From a virus: a stretch of DNA of 25,307 bases. Every line of letters begins with the position of its first letter. Positions within the stretch are counted from its first letter, which is position 1. Location of the stretch: positions 1-25,307 of IMG/VR virus record IMGVR_UViG_3300009512_002355. One strand, 5' to 3'. The position numbers and the translations under genes are program-made. This document shows positions 5,941 through 12,831 of this stretch, one piece after another. Under the pieces are notes generated by a model. That model had not been told where the DNA came from. It did not search any database and saw only the letters and a list, made by a program, of their open reading frames with translations.

Positions 5941-8179
5941 CATTAAACCTTTCATATATTTTATTTAAGAACATTGTCTCACTGTCTTTGAATCTACCAA
6001 GAGATATCAATACTAATTCACCTGGTTCTATTTCCTCAAAGCCCTTCATCTTATTTTGCCATATAAAGAAGTCTATTGAGCCATTGTCATCCTTAAGTGT
6101 TGCAATACCCATAGGCTTACCAGATGACTTACTTCTTTTTGCAATGTATTTATCAACTATACCAATAATATAACAGCCCATTCTATCACCAAGCTTCATT
6201 CGCACCTCACTTGGTAGCATTGTATTTTGAAACTTAAAGTCTCTTTCGGTAAGTATTTGTACCATCTCCTTTATTGTATCATTAATAAGATACTTAACAT
6301 TAGTAGACATTGCACCATACTCAAGCTCCTTAAGTTCAGTAAAGTTAAACTTCTTAGCTTCATAGTCAGGTTGCTTTTTCTTAGGTAGTCTACCTTTATG
6401 GAAGTGATTGTATGTGTCAACCTCCTCATCCCATGAGTCAAATGCACCTGCAAAGATTAAGTTTTCTACCTTTGATTTGTTTTTAATTTCAGACCTATCT
6501 AAGAAGTCTTGAAAGCTTTCATAGGGTGCATGCTTTAACATTAGTTCAACATCGGCAGGAGACACAGTCTTAATTGCATCAAATCCAAATAGTATTTTTT
6601 TATCAACTATTGTAAAGCCTTTTTGAGATGCATTTATATTTGCACGTTCTACTTTAAAGCCTAACTTTTTTGCAACATTGATGTGCTTCATCATATCAGT
6701 TCCAGGTTCAGAGTTATCAAGCATTACCTTCATGTATTCAATTGGATAGTTTGCCTTAAAATAGCCACCCCAATATGAAATAAGCGAGTAAGACACAGAG
6801 TGTGCCTGGTTGAATCCGTATGCAGCAAATGCAGCACATTTTTCAAATAGGTCAAGTGCATCTGATTCCTTTATATAAACTGACAAGCCTTTTATAAACT
6901 TTTCCTTATACAAGCCAATGTTCTTTTGCCTTTGCTCCATTGATTCCCAATCACGATACTTAACAAGAACCTTTCTAAACTTATTTGATTCAGAGTCTGT
7001 AAACCCTGCAATTAATGCAAGTTTCATAATTTGTTCTTGGTATGTAATAATTCCGTATGTCTCTTCTAGTACAGTATTAAGTGGTTCTGGCCACCTTTCA
7101 TACTCGCCTGAGTGCTTCCTCTTTGCATACTCAGTTGGCATACCTTCCATCAGTGGGCCAGGCCTTAATAGTGCAGATACAGCTGATAGTTCGGCAACTG
7201 AATCCGCCTTAACATCCTTAAGTATACCCTTTGCAGTACCTGATTCAAATTGAAATATTGTATCGGTATCTGATGTGTGGAATATCTTCTTAAATGTGTA
7301 TTCATCATCAAGTGGAATCTCGCCTAGCTTCATGTTAAGTCCATGCCTTTCATTGACAAGATCCATAGTTGCACCTACTATTGATACATTCTTTAGACCA
7401 AGTATATCAAACTTTACATATCCCATATGCTTAAGGCCATAAGTTCCAGTACCTTCCTCCCATGCAGAAGATATTCCATCACCAATCTTATTTAGTGCTA
7501 TATTTTCATCAAGATTTTCAGATGATATAATAACTCCTGCAGGATGTGTTCCATAATTTCTAAGCATTCCTCTAATCTTTTCAGCATAGTACTTGACCTT
7601 TGGGTATTGCTTAAAGTATTGCTTAAGCTTATCAAAGTCATTTGCAAGTTCATCAAATGTCTTCTTTTCAGTATCATCACCTGCCATTATTGTCTTTGTC
7701 ATACCAAAAGTATCCTTTGCAGGGACTCCTAATGCACCAGCAACATCTTGTATGATTGCCCTTGTTTTTGCAAGCTGATATACACCAATTTGCTTTACCT
7801 TTTCCCTACCAAACCTTTCATATATGTAGTTGATCACCTTCTGCCTTCCGTGCCTGCACACATCTTGATCTATATCAACAAGGTCGACATCACCATGTGT
7901 TATCATTTCAGGCTTACTGTCAGTGTCTATTGGGTTATCTTCATATATATCCAACAGCCAATACAAGAGACTATTGAGTTTATTTCCAGGTAACTTCTTA
8001 CCTTTATTCTCAGTCATAAACTCCTGAATCTGCTTGTATTGGTCTGGATAACGTGCTTGATAAAAGTCAATTGCATCACACTCCTGCTGTAGCCAAGCAA
8101 TATGCTCATCAAGACCTCTTTCCCTAAGGACCTTTGATGCACTGACAAATATTTTATCTCCAATTAGTATCTTACTCAT
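5933..8179 (-). CDS. dnaE: DNA polymerase III alpha, C-terminal part (catalytic palm, fingers, beta-binding, OB)
   Basis: This 748-residue protein carries the catalytic half of a C-family DNA polymerase. VDIDQDV (101-107) aligns to the PDFDVDF loop, placing catalytic Asp at D102 and D104, and the third at D258 in VKFDILGLKN. Also visible are GTHPAGVIIS, FQFESGTAKG, LLRPGPL, TYQEQIM, FNQAHSVSYS and a C-terminal OB-fold-like region (GCYIIGIVDKY onwards). The first ~95 residues have no counterpart I know in DnaE, where only a few residues separate FERFL from PDxDxD. The start is two bases after the stop of the N-terminal gene. The two proteins must associate to make a polymerase unless a -1 frameshift fuses them. 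A proofreading exonuclease is not seen. Confidence 0.92.
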   Translation of the reverse strand: MSKILIGDKIFVSASKVLRERGLDEHIAWLQQECDAIDFYQARYPDQYKQIQEFMTENKGKKLPGNKLNSLLYWLLDIYEDNPIDTDSKPEMITHGDVDLVDIDQDVCRHGRQKVINYIYERFGREKVKQIGVYQLAKTRAIIQDVAGALGVPAKDTFGMTKTIMAGDDTEKKTFDELANDFDKLKQYFKQYPKVKYYAEKIRGMLRNYGTHPAGVIISSENLDENIALNKIGDGISSAWEEGTGTYGLKHMGYVKFDILGLKNVSIVGATMDLVNERHGLNMKLGEIPLDDEYTFKKIFHTSDTDTIFQFESGTAKGILKDVKADSVAELSAVSALLRPGPLMEGMPTEYAKRKHSGEYERWPEPLNTVLEETYGIITYQEQIMKLALIAGFTDSESNKFRKVLVKYRDWESMEQRQKNIGLYKEKFIKGLSVYIKESDALDLFEKCAAFAAYGFNQAHSVSYSLISYWGGYFKANYPIEYMKVMLDNSEPGTDMMKHINVAKKLGFKVERANINASQKGFTIVDKKILFGFDAIKTVSPADVELMLKHAPYESFQDFLDRSEIKNKSKVENLIFAGAFDSWDEEVDTYNHFHKGRLPKKKQPDYEAKKFNFTELKELEYGAMSTNVKYLINDTIKEMVQILTERDFKFQNTMLPSEVRMKLGDRMGCYIIGIVDKYIAKRSKSSGKPMGIATLKDDNGSIDFFIWQNKMKGFEEIEPGELVLISLGRFKDSETMFLNKIYERFNDE

Positions 8180-8181
8180 AA

Positions 8182-9465
8182 TTATATCATTTTTACGAAT
8201 GAAGCTTTATCTCTACCTAGGTCCAAGAACCTTTCAAAGATCAAGCCCCAGTCTAGTGGATTCACTTCTGTTAAACCTAGTACATATGCAATAAGAGACC
8301 CTGCAACTGAACCTCTACCCGGTCCAACATATATCTTCTCCTTATGACAGTACTGTATTATATCTTCAAGTATCAAAAAGTATCCAATGTAGTTCATCTT
8401 TCTTAATACTGAATATTCATATCTTATTCTTTCTTTTACCTCGTCTGTGATTGTTGTTCCAAATCTTTTTGATAAACCTTCTTTTATCTTTTGTTGAAAG
8501 ACAATTTGTTCATCATCATAAAGCTTAGGCAGTTTAACATCAGCATCAAAGTTTGTGTCCTGAACAAGGTCAAGTATTTTGTGACAATTGTTTGCTGATT
8601 CAATAAACACCTCCTCTGTAAACCATTCATTTGAGTGGTGCTTTTTCCATGATGCATGCATCTCATCATAGTTTTTATAATAAAGTTCTCTTGCATGGTA
8701 CCCCTTAAGGTTTTCACAATCAGTAATTCCATCCTTATTGGATCTATCTCTAATTGTTATTAGCATGTCATGAACTTCCTGGTCATCATAGCGAATATAG
8801 TGAGCGTCATTGGTCACAACTGTTTCTATTTCAAGTTCTTTTGCAATTTGTACTAACTGTTTGTTGCAGTCAATTTGTTCTTGCATCTGATGTACTTGTA
8901 ATTCTATAAAGTATTTGTCACCAAATCTATCCTTATATCTTTTAGCAACACTTTTGGCCTTTTCGTAGTCACCATTCATTAAATGGAATGGTATCTCACC
9001 ACCTAGACATGCAGATGTGATTACAAGACCCTCACCATATTTACTAAGCATTTCAAAATCTGTTCTTGGTTTAGAATAGAAGCCGTTCATGTGGGCATCA
9101 TTGTTTATTCTAATCAGATTCTTTATTCCTTTATCATTATATGCTAAGACAAGAAGGTGAAAATACTTTCTGTATTTTTGTTTGTTTTCATCTATCTGCC
9201 TATCATCCTCAGACATAAATCTGTGATTGTTGACATATAGTTCACAACCAAACACAGGAGTAATACCTTCTTGTCTAGCATACTTCCATAACCTGGCCCA
9301 GGATGAGATCACACCGTGATCAGTAATTGCTAAGTGACTTAAATTGTTCTCCTTACCGAAGGCAATAAGTTCCTGCAACTTTGAAAGTGCATCTCTGGTT
9401 GAAAATTCACTATGGCAATGTATTTGTACGAAGCCATTCTTAACATCTTTCCTGGGTTTTATCAT
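8182..9465 (-). CDS. dnaE: DNA polymerase III alpha, N-terminal part (PHP domain and start of palm)
   Basis: This 427-residue protein is the front half of a bacterial-type replicative polymerase. The PHP domain has QIHCHSEFS (H16, H18), ITDHG (D49, H50), GCELYV (E75), YFHLLVLA (H103), TSACLGGEIP and VVTNDAHYI, a metal-ligand set that looks complete and could support phosphoesterase activity. The palm begins with VGPGRGSVAGSLIAYVLGLT and FERFLDLGRDKAS, then the frame stops six codons before where the catalytic PDxDxD loop would be expected. The protein therefore has no active site without the next gene. It is the first gene after the second copy of the conserved intergenic element and starts 6 nt after its AT-rich box. 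Confidence 0.92.
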   Translation of the reverse strand: MIKPRKDVKNGFVQIHCHSEFSTRDALSKLQELIAFGKENNLSHLAITDHGVISSWARLWKYARQEGITPVFGCELYVNNHRFMSEDDRQIDENKQKYRKYFHLLVLAYNDKGIKNLIRINNDAHMNGFYSKPRTDFEMLSKYGEGLVITSACLGGEIPFHLMNGDYEKAKSVAKRYKDRFGDKYFIELQVHQMQEQIDCNKQLVQIAKELEIETVVTNDAHYIRYDDQEVHDMLITIRDRSNKDGITDCENLKGYHARELYYKNYDEMHASWKKHHSNEWFTEEVFIESANNCHKILDLVQDTNFDADVKLPKLYDDEQIVFQQKIKEGLSKRFGTTITDEVKERIRYEYSVLRKMNYIGYFLILEDIIQYCHKEKIYVGPGRGSVAGSLIAYVLGLTEVNPLDWGLIFERFLDLGRDKASFVKMI

Positions 9466-9535
9466 AGTACTAATATAACAATTTTTATTGAAGTAAAAAA
9501 ACTTTTTACGTATTATTTTTGAAAGTTATTAACAA
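9466..9535 (-). promoter_or_regulatory. Conserved intergenic element, copy 2
   Basis: On the minus strand this gap opens with TTGTTAATAACTTTC (the shared 16-mer spans 9521-9536, inverted repeat 9525-9533). It continues with a hairpin of seven A-T-rich pairs, GTAAAAA/TTTTTAC around a 3-nt loop (9493-9509). It ends with AATTGTTATATTAG just before the pol III alpha start. The hairpin sequence differs from the other two copies but a stem is kept, which supports a structural role. It marks the boundary between the long replisome/RNR block and the polymerase block. Confidence 0.55.
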
Positions 9536-9886
9536 TTACATGCAATGGTTCATCCACTTTCCGTAAAACTTAAGGTATTCTTTTTCCAGTCTGCCAAATG
9601 TTAGTGTCTTATAGTGCACGCCTTCTAGCTTATCATTTGGGAGGTGTGTTGAAAGATAGTTATCTATTAAATTTTGTAAACCTTTTATGTCATGATACTG
9701 TATAAGATTAGTAGGGAAGCAAAACATGAACTCTTTTGTGCCGTCTTCTCTATTTAGTACATAGCTCCAAAAGTCATCTATATATAATCTTGAATCTATA
9801 TTACTCTCTACTTGTGATTCCCAGAATTTAATCTCAGCCTTTGCAGCTGGATTTTCATAGAAGCAGGTTGTTAATTTTACTTTCAT
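9536..9886 (-). CDS. Hypothetical protein
   Basis: This 116-residue protein has no motif I recognise. It is rich in aromatic residues (FWESQ, DDFWSYV, MFCFPTN, FYGKWMNH) and has mixed alpha/beta character, without membrane segments or a signal peptide. Three cysteines are scattered and do not form a metal site. The ATG follows AAAGG by eight bases and overlaps the end of the dUTPase-HAD gene by 32 nt, so it is probably co-translated with it. It is the last gene of block 2, ending directly at the conserved intergenic element. Its position suggests a link to nucleotide metabolism, but nothing in the sequence shows it. Confidence 0.65.
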   Translation of the reverse strand: MKVKLTTCFYENPAAKAEIKFWESQVESNIDSRLYIDDFWSYVLNREDGTKEFMFCFPTNLIQYHDIKGLQNLIDNYLSTHLPNDKLEGVHYKTLTFGRLEKEYLKFYGKWMNHCM

Positions 9887-10787
9887 GTTTTATACCTTTA
9901 TTTAGTTTTCTATCTAGCGTCTCTTCTGTATATAAGCCAAAGTTTGGCTTTAAGTATACTTCAAATCCACTATCATTTAATTTATTTGCATTATTTATAT
10001 CATCATCTATACAAAATGCAACCTGTTCAGGGTCAAAGTTGTTTATAATATACTTTTCCTTCTCTTCATCAAACACAATTGCATCATAGCATATACCATT
10101 GTCCTTAAGCCACTTAATTGTGTCTGAATATATTCTAAAATACTTTTTATATGGCCTTGCAGTAAGAAGTACAACACTATATTTCTTACATGCGTCTTTC
10201 ATAAACTGTTTTGCGCCATCTAGCACATTAAGCTTAGCCTTCACACCACATGTTCTATATTCAGACTTTATTCTGTATTGTTCTTTTTTGTCAACAAGTC
10301 TCTTAAAGTCACTAAGTGAGTCATATCCTGACCACTCTAAGAAACCACCTGGCCAGTCAGCAAGTACGCCATCGATATCAATAAATGCAATCTTCTTTTC
10401 AGAAGCCTTTATCTTCTGCATCACCTTCTCTTGCTTAAACTTTGCCTCTACAACATTAGACTTGTCAATAAACTTTTCATATAATTCATCTACACTAAAG
10501 CCATTAAGCTGAATTATTCCAAATAGATATTTTAATACATCTACACATTCTTCAAGCACATTGTCATTTACATCTTCAGTCTTTTTAGTTGTATGCATCT
10601 TCCAGTCAATCTCATCTAGAACTTCATAGACCTCTTTTGATAGTGCAAGTATGTATTCTTTATTCCACTTTATTTTTAACTCTTTATCACTAATAATATC
10701 TTCTATTGTTAGCCCATGCTTTGATTGAAAGAACTTCTCAGTGAAGCCTTTTTGCAGTTCAAATATTTCTTTTAATTTATCTTTCAT
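9855..10787 (-). CDS. Fusion of an all-alpha dUTPase-like domain and a HAD-type nucleotide phosphatase
   Basis: The 310-residue protein has two domains. Residues 1-120 resemble the all-alpha NTP pyrophosphatase/dimeric dUTPase fold: FELQKGFTEKFF, then E52-V-Y-E55 and E80-C-V-D83, matching the ExxE...ExxD metal site that cleaves dUTP to dUMP and PPi. Residues 132-285 are a HAD phosphatase: nucleophile D137 and D139 in FIDIDGVLADW, T209 in LLTARP, a lysine in EEKEKY and D261-D262 in IDDDINNA. The HAD part is closest in style to 5'(3')-deoxyribonucleotidases, though the T4 PseT-type 3'-phosphatase is an alternative. The fusion could turn dUTP into dUMP and then deoxyuridine, or serve two separate substrates. 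It starts one base after the stop of the flavoprotein gene. Confidence 0.75.
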   Translation of the reverse strand: MKDKLKEIFELQKGFTEKFFQSKHGLTIEDIISDKELKIKWNKEYILALSKEVYEVLDEIDWKMHTTKKTEDVNDNVLEECVDVLKYLFGIIQLNGFSVDELYEKFIDKSNVVEAKFKQEKVMQKIKASEKKIAFIDIDGVLADWPGGFLEWSGYDSLSDFKRLVDKKEQYRIKSEYRTCGVKAKLNVLDGAKQFMKDACKKYSVVLLTARPYKKYFRIYSDTIKWLKDNGICYDAIVFDEEKEKYIINNFDPEQVAFCIDDDINNANKLNDSGFEVYLKPNFGLYTEETLDRKLNKGIKHESKINNLLL

Positions 10788-10788
10788 C

Positions 10789-11703
10789 TTATTTCATTTT
10801 CAATTTTAACACTCTTTCAAGTACCTCATTAGCCTTAATCTTGTGATTCCACTGTGCAAATCTACCTAGCATGACAACATTGCCTATCTTATCTATGTCT
10901 ATGCTATTTTGTATCTGAATTGGTAGTCCTTCAAATTTATTTATTGTTGGATATGGTGGAGCTATAGGATCTACAGATTCATACACCATATAGTCCTTAA
11001 AGTATGTCTTTCTTGACCAACCTTCAGAGTGGCCATAGATATAGTCGTATTTAGAATACTCACCTTTGTTTGTTTGATAAAAGCACTTTGGTAGTGTTGT
11101 TAGATCATAATTATCTAGATGATCACCTTCCCAAATCTTTGCTAGTAGCTTTAGGTTGAGTGTGTTTATAATTGTGGTGTAGAACTTAGGCTGCCCAGGG
11201 AAAACATATCCACCTGGCTCAATACAAGTAACCTTCTCTTTTATGAGCTGACCCCTGCCTTCTATTAGTTGAAGTAGTGTCTTGAATAGGAATTTATAAC
11301 TATCCTCTCCCATGTCTTCTATCTCTAGATGTTGTATTTCATTCTTACCTTCTGACAAGTAGCTTGCCTCAGACTTGCCTTTTCCCCTAGTAAGCTTTGT
11401 ATACTTTGACTTAAACCCAGGGGGTGGCTTTGGGTATCTTTCGCCATCATCTTCATATCCAACACTTGCAACTACTGTTTTTATTCTGTAGCTATGTAGG
11501 CCAGCATCATCTAGTACACTTCTAATAAACTTTTCAAACCAACTTGTCTTTTGTAATAGTCTTGGTCCAGGTATGAATGGTAAATTTAATTGGCCTAGAG
11601 GATTTTCATCATATATAGTGTATTCTGGAAAGTAATATCCAGCTATTAAGCCAGCAGGTCCAGCACCTAATATACAACCTTGTTTCATGTTTTTGTTTTT
11701 CAT
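10789..11703 (-). CDS. FAD-dependent oxidoreductase, UDP-galactopyranose-mutase-like
   Basis: This 304-residue protein begins with a Rossmann nucleotide-binding motif, CILGAGPAGLIAGYYF (G13-x-G15-x-x-G18), followed by an acidic end of the second strand (TIYDENP) typical of FAD binding. The C-terminal NVVMLGRFAQWNHKIKANEV resembles the FAD-closing segment F/L-GR-x-x-x-W/Y of UDP-galactopyranose mutase and related flavoproteins. The middle (TYFKDYMVYESVDP) may match the substrate region. It is shorter than UGM (~380), so the substrate domain is reduced. A sugar mutase, an amine-oxidase-like enzyme, or a flavin-using partner of the ThyX-like proteins are all possible; the sequence does not decide. 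An AT-rich promoter-like box lies just upstream. Confidence 0.6.
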   Translation of the reverse strand: MKNKNMKQGCILGAGPAGLIAGYYFPEYTIYDENPLGQLNLPFIPGPRLLQKTSWFEKFIRSVLDDAGLHSYRIKTVVASVGYEDDGERYPKPPPGFKSKYTKLTRGKGKSEASYLSEGKNEIQHLEIEDMGEDSYKFLFKTLLQLIEGRGQLIKEKVTCIEPGGYVFPGQPKFYTTIINTLNLKLLAKIWEGDHLDNYDLTTLPKCFYQTNKGEYSKYDYIYGHSEGWSRKTYFKDYMVYESVDPIAPPYPTINKFEGLPIQIQNSIDIDKIGNVVMLGRFAQWNHKIKANEVLERVLKLKMK

Positions 11704-11738
11704 ACTTTAATATAACAATTTTTTGTGAATAAAAAAAA
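11704..11738 (-). promoter_or_regulatory. AT-rich promoter-like box before the flavoprotein gene
   Basis: The gap reads, on the minus strand, a run of eight T, then ATTCACAAAAAATTGTTATATTAAAGT before the ATG (split: TTTTTTTTATTCAC and AAAAAATTGTTATATTAAAGT minus overlap). The box AAATTGTTATATTA is identical to the one before pol III alpha. This suggests an internal promoter in block 2 with a very short leader. The T run right after the cysteine synthase stop has no strong stem before it, so I do not call a terminator. Confidence 0.4.
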
Positions 11739-12668
11739 TTATAAGCAACTAAAATACCTTTCACCTCTATCACAAAGTATTGTTATTGCATTTCTTCTAT
11801 TATTATCTCTTAGCCATTGGAATGCTGCCATCACATTAGCTCCGGCTGATATTCCTACAAATAGTCCATATCTTAGAGCTAAATGCCTTGCAACTGCCTT
11901 CGCACAATCAGTCTTAATTGGTATAACACAATCTATATGATTCATGTCTACTAAGAACTTGCTTCCATCTCCAATACCTTGTATTCCATGTAAGCCAGGA
12001 CACCCTCCAGACATAACTGCAGATTCAGCTGGTTCCACAGCTATTATATTTATTCCTGGCACCTGCTCCTTAAGGTACCTACCTGCACCCATAATTGTAC
12101 CTCCGGTACCAGCTCCTGCAACGAATGCCTGTGGCCAAGAGTCGGTCAAGTCATCATATGCATCATGTATTTCTGGTCCTGTAATTTTATAGTGTGCCTC
12201 TGTATTTAGTGGGTTGTGGAATTGGTTGCAATTGAACCATCCATTCTCTGTACACAGTTTGTCTCTTAGTGCTATTGCTCCATCAAAGTCTCCAGGTTCT
12301 ACCTCTATAAGTTCTGCGCCATAGAACTTTAGCATTTGCTTCCTCTCTTCACTCATGTTTGAAGGCATAATAATCTTCATGGCATATCCCCTCTCAGCTG
12401 CTAACATTGCAAAAGCAATCCCAGTATTGCCAGAGGTTGCCTCACATAAAGTGTCACCTTTCATGATTAGCAAATTTCTTTCTGCATCATTAAGAATATA
12501 TGTGGCCATTCTATCCTTAACTGATCCCGATGGGTTCATAAACTCGCACTTTCCCCATACTGTATAGTTTCCCAGCCTAATTGGAACTAGTGGTGTCTTG
12601 CCTACATAATTACTTAACCTTACTTCTTTTTCATAACGAATTCGTCTATATCCTCCTGCGATGGCCAT
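11739..12668 (-). CDS. Cysteine synthase (PLP-dependent, CysK/CysM family)
   Basis: This 309-residue protein is a full-length O-acetylserine sulfhydrylase-type enzyme, making cysteine from O-acetylserine and sulfide. YVGKTPLVPI matches the family N-terminus; K51 in NPSGSVKDR is the PLP lysine; TSGNTG (78-83) binds the substrate carboxylate; GAGTGGT binds the PLP phosphate; GISAGAN follows. The ending LCDRGERYFSCL is closer to CysM (CDRGDRYLS) than to CysK. The ATG at 12668 is used because AAGGAG lies five bases upstream, although this overlaps the preceding gene by 49 nt. It is a metabolic gene in a replication operon. Cysteine could support the NrdA thiols or host sulfur supply, which is inference. 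Confidence 0.9.
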   Translation of the reverse strand: MAIAGGYRRIRYEKEVRLSNYVGKTPLVPIRLGNYTVWGKCEFMNPSGSVKDRMATYILNDAERNLLIMKGDTLCEATSGNTGIAFAMLAAERGYAMKIIMPSNMSEERKQMLKFYGAELIEVEPGDFDGAIALRDKLCTENGWFNCNQFHNPLNTEAHYKITGPEIHDAYDDLTDSWPQAFVAGAGTGGTIMGAGRYLKEQVPGINIIAVEPAESAVMSGGCPGLHGIQGIGDGSKFLVDMNHIDCVIPIKTDCAKAVARHLALRYGLFVGISAGANVMAAFQWLRDNNRRNAITILCDRGERYFSCL

Positions 12669-12826
12669 CTTAGCTCCTTTTTACAATCCTTACATACCCA
12701 CATTATACTGCTTGAACTTCCGACAAAAGACATGTCTTGATCTTTATGACTGCAGTGTTCCTGTATTTTATTTATTTCTTTCTGTAACCCTTTAATCTTC
12801 TTGTTAAGATTTTCTATTGGTTCCAT
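12620..12826 (-). CDS. Small coiled-coil/zinc-knuckle protein
   Basis: This 68-residue protein starts with a helical, coiled-coil-like stretch (IENLNKKIKGLQKEINKIQEH). A possible zinc site follows: C25 and H27 in HCSHK, and C45 and C48 in VCKDCKK, separated by a short beta hairpin (MSFVG..SIMWV). Small proteins of this layout are common in marine phages and have no known role. It starts 5 nt after the nrdA stop. Its 3' end overlaps the cysteine synthase start by 49 nt and contains that gene's Shine-Dalgarno, which would couple their translation. Confidence 0.7.
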   Translation of the reverse strand: MEPIENLNKKIKGLQKEINKIQEHCSHKDQDMSFVGSSSSIMWVCKDCKKELRWPSQEDIDEFVMKKK

Positions 12827-12831
12827 AGTGT

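Noticed and set aside
7890-8179. Intein or split intein explaining the pol III alpha split
   Set aside because: The extra segment has no Cys/Ser at its start, no intein block motifs, and no His-Asn before the resumed DnaE sequence, and it is too short for a normal intein.
5933-9465. Pol III alpha as a pseudogene
   Set aside because: Both halves keep their full motif sets, the reading frames are long and clean, and the two genes are only 2 nt apart, so a functional two-part enzyme or frameshifted product is more likely than decay.
11723-11738. Intrinsic terminator at the T run after the cysteine synthase stop
   Set aside because: There is a run of eight T on the transcribed strand but no stable G/C stem directly before it, so termination is not supported from sequence alone.
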